From Candidatus Atribacteria bacterium UBA6251 (GTDB taxonomy: Bacteria > Atribacterota > Phoenicimicrobiia > Phoenicimicrobiales > Phoenicimicrobiaceae): a stretch of 44,178 nt of DNA. Below the pieces are notes generated by a model. That model was not told the origin of the DNA and ran no database searches. It worked only from the letters and a program-made list of their open reading frames with translations. The stretch covers positions 1-44,178 of the forward strand of contig DJVR01000001.1 of the NCBI GenBank assembly GCA_002441285.1, given 5' to 3'. Positions 16,382 to 24,073 of this stretch are shown in pieces (positions within the stretch are counted from its first letter, which is position 1; each line of letters starts with the position of its first letter). Both the position numbers and the translations under genes were made by a program.

Positions 16382-17026
16382 ATGAAAAACAAAAAGAATC
16401 ATCAGCTTTCTTTTACCACTTATGAAGTCTCAACCAAAATAAAAAAAGATGACCCTCTACAAATTATTTTTACTACTATTGATTGGTCATTTATATCGAC
16501 CTTACTTAAGGATAAATATCTACCCAAAAAAGAATTAACCTATGAGCCAGAATCTTTGTTTCGAGCTCAACTTTTAATCTGGTTAGGAGAAGTGACATCT
16601 AATAGGAACTTAGCTGAATCACTCAGATTTAATGCTCGTTATTGCCTCCTTTGTGGTTTCGATAATTTCCTTAAGACTCCAGCTCATTCTACCTTTTCTT
16701 ATTTTAGAAAAAGAATTGGGAAAGATCTATATTACAAAATTTTGCATCGCATAATAGCCCAAACAGTAGTAGTTGCGTATATTAATCAAATAAATATCAG
16801 TTCTAATATTGTTCATATAGTAGTTTATTCCGGAAGTGGGGAAAAGAAAAGTTGCAACTGTAGTGGAAAAAGATGTAAATTTACCCTCCCAAAGGAAAAA
16901 TCTTCGGAAGAAACTACTATTAAATTTACCACCAAAAACTTCACTGCTTTTGGATATAAAGTTAAATTAATCATCAGAGCAGATAATCAATTACCCCAGG
17001 AAATATACCTGACTACCGCAGAATAA
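16382..17026 (+). pseudogene. IS transposase remnant (DUF772 / IS5-IS1182-like)
   Basis: The 214-residue reading frame has the N-terminal DUF772 pattern (LLIWLGEVTSNRNLAESLR, then HSTFSYFRKRIG). It then has the short Cys-bearing spacer and the FGYKVKLIIRADNQLPQEI segment found before the second catalytic Asp of these transposases. The frame stops right there, at less than half the usual length. The first catalytic Asp region reads VVYSGS instead of a D-containing motif. Both facts mean it cannot transpose. No terminal inverted repeats were recognised. It lies between ftsZ and the BMC operon promoter. Confidence 0.75.
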
Positions 17027-17422
17027 TATCTAAGTCAGATCTATTCAAGGAAATTAAGTAAATTAGTATGAAAGAACTTTTCTTATTCTACATTCTTCTA
17101 AAATAAATTTTTTTTACTTTGGGAGTAGTTGGGTAATAATTTAGTAATTACCAAAGTTTAAGGCTATTACTATTATTATAAATAAAAATATAAACCTTAA
17201 TTTGAAGAGAAGTAGTTTAGCATATATAAATAAAAATTTTAAATACTATTAAGATCGGTAAATTAATTTATATATTTTTTTAACTGAATCTCCTTAAGCA
17301 TAATAAATGATTAATTACTTGTTCAATGTGGTATTTTACTAAATTATACTCAATTTTTATAAACCTAAAAAAATGGAAAAAGTTTTAAAAACGTAGTAGA
17401 TAGATAAAAAATAGAGGCAGTA
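17027..17422. other. AT-rich intergenic region upstream of the BMC promoter
   Basis: About 400 bases with no supported gene. Composition is strongly A/T, with several runs of A or T. It probably contains decayed insertion-sequence flank plus upstream promoter DNA. Confidence 0.5.
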
Positions 17423-17451
17423 TTGACAAAAAGATGTTAATTGTTTAAAAT
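17423..17451 (+). promoter_or_regulatory. Sigma70-type promoter of the BMC operon
   Basis: A perfect -35 TTGACA (17423-17428), a 17-base spacer and TAAAAT (17446-17451). It is about 52 bases ahead of the BMC-H gene. Confidence 0.85.
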
Positions 17452-17489
17452 GTTAATATAGTAAAAAAATTTGTTAATAAAATAACATT
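17435..17489 (+). promoter_or_regulatory. Candidate operator repeats at the BMC promoter
   Basis: TGTTAAT occurs three times (17435-17441, 17451-17457, 17472-17478), and AATGTTA (17449-17455) has an inverted match TAACATT (17483-17489). The first copy lies between -35 and -10 and the second just after the -10. This position suits repression by the DeoR-family protein at the end of the operon. Binding is inferred. Confidence 0.5.
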
Positions 17490-17503
17490 AAGGAGGTCAA
17501 AAG

Positions 17504-17827
17504 ATGGAAATTTATACTGATGCCTTGGGTATGATCGAAACCAGAGGTTTTGCAGCTATGGTAGAAGCAGCAGATGCAATGGTAAAAGCAGCTAGAGTAG
17601 AATTAGTGGGTTATGAAAAAATCGGAGGAGGCTATAATACTGCTATTGTTCGAGGAGATGTAGCAGCGGTCAGGGCGGCCTTAGATGCTGGTAATTCAGC
17701 TGCTCAGAAAGTGGGAGAAGTAATTTCTGTACATATAATTCCTCGACCGCATAGTAATGTTGATCAAGTCCTCCCTTTAGGCAGAGGTCAAGTTAAAGGT
17801 AAAAAAGACAAGATGGAAACCGATTAA
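17504..17827 (+). CDS. BMC-H shell protein (hexamer-forming, single BMC domain)
   Basis: BMC-H hexamers tile the facets of microcompartment shells. The 107-residue product is a single Pfam BMC domain: ALGMIETRGFAAMVEAADA at the N terminus, ELVGYEKIGGGYNTAIVRGDV in the centre, and GEVISVHIIPRPHSNVD at the end. It is closest in pattern to PduA/PduJ/EutM types. A C-terminal tail of about 20 residues, rich in Lys and Gly, follows. It is the first gene after the promoter, with AGGAGG as ribosome-binding site, as expected for the most abundant shell protein. It is the only BMC-H gene in the locus. Confidence 0.96.
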   Translation: MEIYTDALGMIETRGFAAMVEAADAMVKAARVELVGYEKIGGGYNTAIVRGDVAAVRAALDAGNSAAQKVGEVISVHIIPRPHSNVDQVLPLGRGQVKGKKDKMETD

Positions 17828-17858
17828 GGGAGACATCTAAAATACGGGAGGAATCAAG

Positions 17859-18155
17859 ATGATACTGGCTAAAGTAGTTGGAACCGTTGTTTCCACTAGA
17901 AAAGAGCCAAAGATTGAGGGGATAAAATTTTTACTTCTAGAAAAGATTGACCCTACAAATTTACAGGGCAAAGGGGACTACTTAGTAGCTATGGATAGTG
18001 TGGGAGCAGGATTAGGAGAAATAGTTTTTTATGTAGCAGGAAGTAGCTCTAGAATGACCAGTACAACCGAAGGAAAACCCAGTGATGCAACGATAATATC
18101 TATTGTAGATTCTATCGATATTTATGGTAAAAATATTTACAAAAAAGATAGGTAG
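17859..18155 (+). CDS. BMC-P shell protein 1 (EutN/CcmL family)
   Basis: BMC-P pentamers cap the vertices of the shell. This 98-residue protein has the EutN/CcmL pattern: ILAKVVGTVVSTRK at the start, a KFLLLEKID strand, the conserved LVAMDSVGAGLGEIVFYVAGSSSR core, and the late DATIISIVDSID strand. It follows the BMC-H gene by 31 bases with a GGGAGG site. It is the first of four BMC-P paralogues in the operon, which is more than the usual one to three. The paralogues differ enough that each could have its own position or partner. Confidence 0.94.
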   Translation: MILAKVVGTVVSTRKEPKIEGIKFLLLEKIDPTNLQGKGDYLVAMDSVGAGLGEIVFYVAGSSSRMTSTTEGKPSDATIISIVDSIDIYGKNIYKKDR

Positions 18156-18212
18156 TTAGATGAAAAATTATTTACTGGTCTTGGGTTAAAAAATTATGAT
18201 TACGAGGTAAAG

Positions 18213-18503
18213 ATGATATTTGGAAAAGTTATTGGTACAGTAGTAAGTACTCAAATAGATGAAGGGATAAGAGGTCGAAAATGCCTTCTTGTTCAGGTCT
18301 GTAATCACCAGGGTAAGGTGAGCAATAATTATTTAGTAGCTATAGATTTGGTCAGTGCAGGCATTGGGGAAATGGCACTCATCTCTCAGGGAAGTTCTGC
18401 CAGACAGACTGAGATTACCGATAAAAAGCCAGTAGATTGTGTTATTGTAGGAATTGTTGATTTAGTAGAAGAAAAAAATAAAATAATTTATAGAAAGCAG
18501 TAG
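18213..18503 (+). CDS. BMC-P shell protein 2 (EutN/CcmL family)
   Basis: This 96-residue pentamer protein has the same fold pattern as its neighbour: IFGKVIGTVVSTQID, CLLVQVCNHQGKV, then YLVAIDLVSAGIGEMALISQGSSAR and CVIVGIVDLVEE. The conserved AGIGE and GSSAR elements are intact. It is clearly diverged from BMC-P 1 in the middle loop, which suggests an old duplication. It starts 57 bases after the previous stop and sits 24 bases before the PduS-like gene. Confidence 0.94.
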   Translation: MIFGKVIGTVVSTQIDEGIRGRKCLLVQVCNHQGKVSNNYLVAIDLVSAGIGEMALISQGSSARQTEITDKKPVDCVIVGIVDLVEEKNKIIYRKQ

Positions 18504-18527
18504 GGGTAAGAAAAGGAGAATTAATTT

Positions 18528-19853
18528 ATGACACTGGCGAAGAAGCTAAAAGATATGGGAGTAGTGGGGGCTGGTGGTGGAGGTTTCCCTACCCATATTA
18601 AAATTGCGAATAAATGTAAGCTAGTGATTGCAAATGGAGCAGAATGTGAGCCCCTTCTTTATAATGATAAATACCTTATGGAAAATGAACCAGAAGAGAT
18701 ATTAAAAGGATTGGAGTTAGTGATGCAATCAACTGGTGCCCAAAAAGGATTTATTGCACTAAAGAAAAAGAGCCTCACTGCTAGCGAAAAACTGAAGAAG
18801 TTAATAGCAGAAAAGAAAAATATAACCCTATTCCTTCTTGAGGATTATTATCCTATTGGTGATGAATTTATTCTAATTCAAGAAATTACCGGAAAAATTG
18901 TACCAGAAGGAAGAATCCCTCCAGATATTGGATTTTTAGTAAATAATGTAGAGACCCTAAAAAATATTGCCTATGCAGAGCAAGGGGAAGCCGTAACTAA
19001 AAGGACTTTGACCTGTATAGGAGAGGTGCAAAAACCGAGTATTGTTCTAGCCCAAATTGGTACTTCTTTTCGAGAAATAATAAACCTTTGCCAACCAACT
19101 TTAAGTGATTTTGTGGTAATTGCGGGTGGACCAATGATGGGTAAGGTGGTATTTGACCTGGATACCCCGGTAACTAAAACTACCACCGGGATTCTAGTTT
19201 TAGCCAGAGACCATCCTTTAGTATTAAAAAAGACCTTGAAAATAGAATATATTATAAAGCAGAGTAAAGCTGCCTGTTGCCAATGTAGTTATTGCACTGA
19301 ATTATGCCCTCGTTATTTATTAGGTCATGAACTTTATCCACACAAAATAATGAGACAAATAAGTTACGGGCTTGATGTTCCCCAGGAGATAATAAAAAAT
19401 GCCTTTTTATGTAGCGAATGTGGTCTCTGTGAAGTATTTGCCTGTCCCATGGAATTATCACCTCGCATAATTAATCAAAAGATTAAAGAAAATCTTCTCT
19501 CCAGAGGTTACCAGCCTGAATTTTATAGTAAGAATGGAAAATTGAGGGAAGATCAGCAAGATAGGAAAATACCCGGATCAAGAATTATAAATCGATTGAG
19601 ATTAAATAAATATGAGGAAAATACTCGGAAGGCAGCGTTAAGTGTGGTAAAAACTAATTCTTCCTGCGTAGAGATTTTACTTAAGCAACATACTGGATTC
19701 CCTTCTTATCCGATAGTTAAAATTGGTGAGATGGTAAATGAGGGAGATCTTATTGCTGAAATTCCTCCAGGAAAATTAGGAGCACGTCTACATGCCAGTA
19801 TCAAAGGTAAGATAACTTTTATGGATGAACAAAGAATTATTATCAGAAAATAA
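18528..19853 (+). CDS. PduS-like (RnfC-type) Fe-S flavoprotein oxidoreductase
   Basis: PduS-type proteins carry FMN and two [4Fe-4S] clusters. They reduce cobalamin in Pdu compartments or recycle NAD in B12-free ones. This 441-residue protein has the RnfC-like N-terminal GVVGAGGGGFPTHIKI and GAECEPLLYND motifs. A SLBB-like middle follows, then two cluster motifs: CxxCxxC...CP near residue 250 (CQCSYCTELCP) and CSECGLCEVFACP near residue 295. A lipoyl-like C-terminal part follows (residues 390-441). No cobalamin-dependent enzyme is encoded nearby, so NADH oxidation with electron export is the likelier job. It sits between BMC-P 2 and the BMC-T gene. Confidence 0.88.
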   Translation: MTLAKKLKDMGVVGAGGGGFPTHIKIANKCKLVIANGAECEPLLYNDKYLMENEPEEILKGLELVMQSTGAQKGFIALKKKSLTASEKLKKLIAEKKNITLFLLEDYYPIGDEFILIQEITGKIVPEGRIPPDIGFLVNNVETLKNIAYAEQGEAVTKRTLTCIGEVQKPSIVLAQIGTSFREIINLCQPTLSDFVVIAGGPMMGKVVFDLDTPVTKTTTGILVLARDHPLVLKKTLKIEYIIKQSKAACCQCSYCTELCPRYLLGHELYPHKIMRQISYGLDVPQEIIKNAFLCSECGLCEVFACPMELSPRIINQKIKENLLSRGYQPEFYSKNGKLREDQQDRKIPGSRIINRLRLNKYEENTRKAALSVVKTNSSCVEILLKQHTGFPSYPIVKIGEMVNEGDLIAEIPPGKLGARLHASIKGKITFMDEQRIIIRK

Positions 19854-19886
19854 ATGCTTTGATTATTAATTTGAAATAGGTAAGCT

Positions 19887-20441
19887 ATGAAAACAAATGT
19901 GTTAGGAATATTAGAATTTAATAGTATCGCTATAGGTATAAAAGCATTAGATGGTATAGTAAAGACTTCTCCGGTAGAGGTGATAGAGGCAAAAACAATT
20001 TGTCCAGGGAAATTTGTAGTTCTTTTTACTGGAGAAGTAGCAGAGGTTGATGCTTCTTTAACTGTTGGTAAAAAATTGGGAGAAGGTCATCTGGTTGACG
20101 AGTTATTTATTCCCAATTTACATCCTCAAATTATTCCGGCTATTATGGGCACGGTAGATTGCCAGATATGGGATGCTGTGGCAGTAATAGAATCTTTTTC
20201 TATAATAGCCAGTATCGAAGGAGCAGATATTGCGGCAAAAACTGCCCATATTTTAATTAATGAGATTAGATTAGCTACCGGAATGGGAGGAAAATCATAT
20301 TTTAAAATGATAGGGAATATCGAAGAAGTGGAAGCTGCTACCCAAGCAGCAACAAAAATTATTGGGGATAAGGGTTTGCTTTGTAAAAAGATTATCATTC
20401 CTAACCCTCATCCCAGGATTAAACCTTTTTTCCTCTATTAA
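19887..20441 (+). CDS. BMC-T shell protein, PduT-like (tandem BMC domain, putative Fe-S pore)
   Basis: BMC-T proteins contain two BMC domains and form trimers that look like hexamers. This 184-residue protein has two domains: VLGILEFNSIAIGIKALD and, after residue 90, AVAVIESFSIIASIEGADIA. Length and the segment EAKTICPGKFVVLFTGEVAEV match PduT, in which the Cys at this place (Cys39 here) from each subunit holds a [4Fe-4S] cluster in the central pore. It directly follows the PduS-like gene, the known electron-transfer partner of PduT. Cluster binding is inferred from the family. Confidence 0.9.
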   Translation: MKTNVLGILEFNSIAIGIKALDGIVKTSPVEVIEAKTICPGKFVVLFTGEVAEVDASLTVGKKLGEGHLVDELFIPNLHPQIIPAIMGTVDCQIWDAVAVIESFSIIASIEGADIAAKTAHILINEIRLATGMGGKSYFKMIGNIEEVEAATQAATKIIGDKGLLCKKIIIPNPHPRIKPFFLY

Positions 20442-20483
20442 GGTTTTCAAAATAATAAAAAACTTTCTTCTAGGTGATTAATA

Positions 20484-21923
20484 ATGGATATAAATGAAGA
20501 AGATTTAAGATTAATCATTGAAAATGTGCTCAATAAATTAGAAAGTACTCCAGATTCCAAAAAGATATTCGGGGAATTTGGAAAGCAGAATTTAGCACAG
20601 AATGGAATTTTTAATGATATAGAACAAGCGGTAAATGCTGCCGAGATTGCTCATCTAGAATTAATCAAATTAAGTTTAGAAAAACGAAAAGAAATAATCA
20701 GAAGTATGCGTAAAATAGTAATGAGTAACCTTGAGCAATTAGCCAGATTAGCTATGGAAGAGACTACCTATGGGCGAGTAGAAGATAAAATTGAAAAAAA
20801 TAGATTAGCAGCTTTAAAAACTCCGGGAGTGGAAGATCTTGAACCAGTGGCTTATTCGGATGATAATGGGATGACCTTAACCGAAAGAGCTGCATATGGG
20901 GTTATTGGATCTATAATTCCTTCTACTAATCCAACTTCCACAGTTATTAATAATAGTATCAGTATGGTTGCGGGAGGTAATAGTGTGGTGTTTAATCCAC
21001 ATCCCTCCGCCAAAAAAAGTTCTTGTTATACCGTGTCCTTACTTAATAAAGCAATTGTTGAGGCAGGAGGACCAGCAAATGTATTATCTGCTATGGCTAA
21101 TCCAGATATTGATTCTGCTCAAACTTTAATGAAGTACCCTAAAGTCAGATTATTAGTAGTAACCGGGGGTCCAGCCGTAGTTAAAACTGCGATGAATAGT
21201 GGTAAAAAAGTGATTGCAGCGGGCCCAGGGAATCCTCCTTGTGTAGTAGATGAAACCGCTGATTTAGTTAAGGCAGGTCAGGATATTGTTAAAGGAGCTG
21301 GTTTTGATAACAACATTGTTTGTGTTTGTGAAAAAGAGATTTTAGCTGTTTCAAAAATTATAGATAGTTTAAAAGAAGAATTGAAAAAAAATGGAGCATA
21401 TGAATTAAAAGAGCCAGAGATAGAAAAGGTAACTAGATTAGTTATTGCTGATCCAGGAAAACCAGGACATGAAGGAGCTCCGAACAGGGCATATGTAGGC
21501 AAAGATGCTTCTTTAATTGCTCGAGATATCGGATTAAATGTTCCTGAACAGACTAGAATATTGATTGGTGAAGTTGATCGTTATCATCCTTTAGTTTGGA
21601 CTGAACAACTATTACCGGTAATTCCTCTGGTTCGCTTTAATAATGTTGATGAGGCAATAGATTTTGCGGTAGAGTGTGAACATAACTTTCGTCACACTGC
21701 TTCTATTCATTCTCGGGATATTTCAAAGCTTTCTAAAATGGCTAAAATAATGAATTGTTCTGTTTTTGTCAAGAATGGACCATGTTATAGTGGATTAGGT
21801 TTTGGAGGAGCAGGTTATGCCTCTTTTACAATTGCTACTCCAACTGGAGAAGGACTAACTCGAGCTAGAACTTTTACTCGGGAAAGACGTTGCGTCTTGG
21901 TCGGTTATTTTAGAATTGTTTGA
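20484..21923 (+). CDS. CoA-acylating aldehyde dehydrogenase (PduP/EutE-like)
   Basis: The enzyme oxidises an aldehyde to acyl-CoA with NAD+ inside the compartment. The 479-residue protein has the catalytic Cys280 in FDNNIVCVCEKE, the nucleotide-binding regions IPSTNPTSTVINN and VTGGPAVVKTAM, and a closing segment GLGFGGAGYASFTIATPTGEGLTRA typical of PduP/EutE. The first 20 residues (DINEEDLRLIIENVLNKLE) form an amphipathic helix followed by a flexible linker, the form of an encapsulation peptide. It fits acetaldehyde made by DeoC, but propionaldehyde or another short aldehyde cannot be excluded. Confidence 0.94.
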   Translation: MDINEEDLRLIIENVLNKLESTPDSKKIFGEFGKQNLAQNGIFNDIEQAVNAAEIAHLELIKLSLEKRKEIIRSMRKIVMSNLEQLARLAMEETTYGRVEDKIEKNRLAALKTPGVEDLEPVAYSDDNGMTLTERAAYGVIGSIIPSTNPTSTVINNSISMVAGGNSVVFNPHPSAKKSSCYTVSLLNKAIVEAGGPANVLSAMANPDIDSAQTLMKYPKVRLLVVTGGPAVVKTAMNSGKKVIAAGPGNPPCVVDETADLVKAGQDIVKGAGFDNNIVCVCEKEILAVSKIIDSLKEELKKNGAYELKEPEIEKVTRLVIADPGKPGHEGAPNRAYVGKDASLIARDIGLNVPEQTRILIGEVDRYHPLVWTEQLLPVIPLVRFNNVDEAIDFAVECEHNFRHTASIHSRDISKLSKMAKIMNCSVFVKNGPCYSGLGFGGAGYASFTIATPTGEGLTRARTFTRERRCVLVGYFRIV

Positions 21924-22042
21924 AATTAAGTTAATAACCAATAAACCAAATAATTAAGCTAACAAGATACAAATATGTAGTTACTGAAAAAAGAAATCTC
22001 TGAAAAAATACAGTTTTTTAGCTCGATATCTGGAGGTCAAAA

Positions 22043-22312
22043 ATGTACTTAGGAAGAGTAATTGGGAATGTGGTATGTACTCAGAAAGTAGAGTCCTTTA
22101 ATAATATTAAGCTGTTGCTAGTACAACCACTTGATGAAAAATTAAAAAAAATTGGAGACCCCGTAGTTGCCTGTGATACAGTTCAAGCTGGGATAAATGA
22201 TATAGTTTTTTATGAAGGGGGGAGGGAAGCTGCTTTAGGGCTAAAAAATTGGTTTAACCCTTCTGATCTGACTATTATGGGGATTGTTGATCAGGTGAAT
22301 ATAGGAGAATAA
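22043..22312 (+). CDS. BMC-P shell protein 3 (EutN/CcmL family)
   Basis: An 89-residue pentamer protein: YLGRVIGNVVCTQK, LLLVQPLDEK, then VACDTVQAGINDIVFYEGGREAA and TIMGIVDQVNI. The conserved glycine of AGxGE is replaced (AGIND), and the usual GSSAR becomes GGREAA, so it is the most diverged of the four in the region lining the pentamer pore. GGAGGTC precedes the ATG. It begins a second group of genes 119 bases after the aldehyde dehydrogenase; no promoter was evident in that gap. Confidence 0.92.
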   Translation: MYLGRVIGNVVCTQKVESFNNIKLLLVQPLDEKLKKIGDPVVACDTVQAGINDIVFYEGGREAALGLKNWFNPSDLTIMGIVDQVNIGE

Positions 22313-22315
22313 AGA

Positions 22316-22579
22316 ATGATTTTAGGAAAAGTAATTGGTAATGTAGTATCCACAATGAAGTTATCTATTTATGAGGGTTATAAGATTTTAATAGTGCAAC
22401 CAATTAATAATAGAGAAGAACCACAAGGTAAGACTTTTTTGGCTTTAGATACTGTTCAGGCTGGAGTAGGAGATATTGTTTTGATTATAGACGAAGGAAA
22501 CTCTTCCCGTTTGATTATGAATAATAAAACTGCTCCGGTTCGAACAATGATTGTAGGAATTGTTGATTCAATAAACTAA
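22316..22579 (+). CDS. BMC-P shell protein 4 (EutN/CcmL family)
   Basis: An 87-residue pentamer protein: ILGKVIGNVVSTMK, KILIVQPINN, FLALDTVQAGVGDIVLIIDEG, and TMIVGIVDSIN. It starts only three bases after the stop of BMC-P 3, so the two are almost certainly co-translated. They share the GNVV and DTVQAG segments not seen in BMC-P 1 and 2. This indicates that 3 and 4 form one duplicated pair. Confidence 0.93.
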   Translation: MILGKVIGNVVSTMKLSIYEGYKILIVQPINNREEPQGKTFLALDTVQAGVGDIVLIIDEGNSSRLIMNNKTAPVRTMIVGIVDSIN

Positions 22580-22608
22580 TATTTATAGAGAAAAAAGGAA
22601 TAATTGTA

Positions 22609-23160
22609 ATGAGTAATGATCAGATAAAGATAATTCAAAATGTAGTTAGTGGACTCCACTATACTGGTGTTTCCGAAGAATACAAAAATAGTCAGGAAAA
22701 AGCAAACAGTAAAGTAAGAAATATTGCTCTGGGTGCTGACCATGGAGGATACGAAGCTAAAGAGATAATCAGTAAATTTTTAAAAAACCTTGGTTATCAT
22801 ATCACTGATGTAGGAACTTATCATCGAGATAGCGTAGATTACCCCGATTTTGCCTTAAAAGTGGCCAAAAAAGTAGCTAGCGGTGAATGCGAAAGAGGAA
22901 TTATGATTGATGGAGCAGGGATAGGATCTTCTATGGCATGCAATAAAGTTAAAGGAATAAGGGCAGCTTTATGTTATAATCTGAAAACTATTATAAATAG
23001 TAGAGAGCATAATAATGCCAATGTCTTGACTCTGGGTGGACCATTACATAATCCAGAAGAGTTATGTGAAATGGTTAAAGTTTGGTTGGAAACTCCCTTT
23101 GCTGGAGGAAGGCACTGGAAAAGAATAAATAAAATTATGGCTATAGAAAGAGGAAGCTAA
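22609..23160 (+). CDS. RpiB/LacAB-family sugar-phosphate isomerase with Asp at the catalytic Cys position
   Basis: The family interconverts aldose and ketose phosphates (ribose-5-P/ribulose-5-P, or galactose-6-P in LacAB). The 183-residue product has an extension of about 35 residues before the core IALGADHGGYEAKE. The core has VDYPDFA, GIMIDGAGIGSSMACNK, and NSREHNNANVLTLGG with the conserved Arg/His. In RpiB the middle motif is usually CGTGIG with Cys as base; here Asp101 takes that place, as in LacA-type subunits. The N-terminal SNDQIKIIQNVVSGLHY could be an encapsulation helix. The location before deoC suggests it makes or consumes the aldolase substrate; the true substrate is open. Confidence 0.87.
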   Translation: MSNDQIKIIQNVVSGLHYTGVSEEYKNSQEKANSKVRNIALGADHGGYEAKEIISKFLKNLGYHITDVGTYHRDSVDYPDFALKVAKKVASGECERGIMIDGAGIGSSMACNKVKGIRAALCYNLKTIINSREHNNANVLTLGGPLHNPEELCEMVKVWLETPFAGGRHWKRINKIMAIERGS

Positions 23161-23218
23161 ACATCTTAAAGAATTTTTTCCAAATGAATTTAGTTTGTGG
23201 AAATAGAGGTAAAGGTTT

Positions 23219-24040
23219 ATGGATTTAGATAAGATGGATAAAAAAGAGTTAATAGATAAAATTGCAAAAGAAATTATTATTCGGTTAAAAGAAGAATCTT
23301 CTTTAGATAAGCTTACTTTAAAAACTGATCAAAATAGAATGAAAATGCAGGATAGTAATTCTGGCGGAGAGACTAAAATACAGATAAATTCTCCTGCCGA
23401 TTTAGCCCCCTATATTGATCATACCCTTTTAAAACCAGAAGCGACAGAAAATCAGATAAGACAATTATGTGAAGAGGCTATTCAATATGGTTTTTGTTCG
23501 GTTTGTGTTAATTTAACCTGGGTAGAATACTGTGCTAAGCAATTGAGAGGGACTAAAGTGAAAGTCTGTACAGTAGTAGGATTTCCTTTAGGAGCAACTA
23601 ATAGTAATACCAAAGCTTATGAAACACGAAATGCCATTGAAAATGGCGCGACTGAGATAGATATGGTTATCAATGTAGGAGCGTTAAAGAATGGAAATCT
23701 TAAGCTGGTAGAGGAAGATCTCTGGGCAGTAAAAAGAGCTTGTAGAAGTACCACAATTACCAAAGCGATTATTGAAACTTGTCTATTAACTGATGAAGAA
23801 AAAGTAATTGCTTCTCAATTGGTAAAAAAGGTTGGTTATGATTTTGTCAAAACTTCTACTGGGTTTTCCACAGCTGGGGCAACTGCTCATGATGTTGCTT
23901 TAATTCGTCGCACAGTAGGACCTAAAATGGGTATAAAAGCAGCCGGTGGAATTCGCACCTATGAAGATGCCTTATTAATGATTAGAAGTGGGGCAACTCG
24001 TCTTGGTTGTAGTGCTAGTGTAAAGATTGTAAGTGAATGA
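23219..24040 (+). CDS. deoC: Deoxyribose-phosphate aldolase with N-terminal targeting extension
   Basis: DeoC splits 2-deoxyribose-5-phosphate to glyceraldehyde-3-phosphate and acetaldehyde. In this 273-residue protein the aldolase core starts near residue 60 (APYIDHTLLKPEAT). The Schiff-base Lys211 is in FVKTSTGFS, the second Lys240 is in GIKAAGGIR, and Asp148 is in EIDMVIN, matching Lys167, Lys201 and Asp102 of the E. coli enzyme. The first 30 residues (KKELIDKIAKEIIIRLKEE) form an amphipathic helix plus a polar linker, as expected for encapsulation. It provides the aldehyde for the acylating dehydrogenase in the same operon. Confidence 0.94.
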   Translation: MDLDKMDKKELIDKIAKEIIIRLKEESSLDKLTLKTDQNRMKMQDSNSGGETKIQINSPADLAPYIDHTLLKPEATENQIRQLCEEAIQYGFCSVCVNLTWVEYCAKQLRGTKVKVCTVVGFPLGATNSNTKAYETRNAIENGATEIDMVINVGALKNGNLKLVEEDLWAVKRACRSTTITKAIIETCLLTDEEKVIASQLVKKVGYDFVKTSTGFSTAGATAHDVALIRRTVGPKMGIKAAGGIRTYEDALLMIRSGATRLGCSASVKIVSE

Positions 24041-24073
24041 TTTTTTTTCAAAATATTAATGGAGACAATAAAA

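Noticed and set aside
16382..17026. A domesticated, functional gene derived from a transposase
   Set aside because: The frame ends exactly within the catalytic domain and lacks the catalytic Asp; no sign of selection can be seen from one sequence, so decay is simpler.
17027..17422. CRISPR array, tRNA or small RNA in the AT-rich gap
   Set aside because: No regularly spaced repeats, cloverleaf or strong stem-loop was found on reading either strand.
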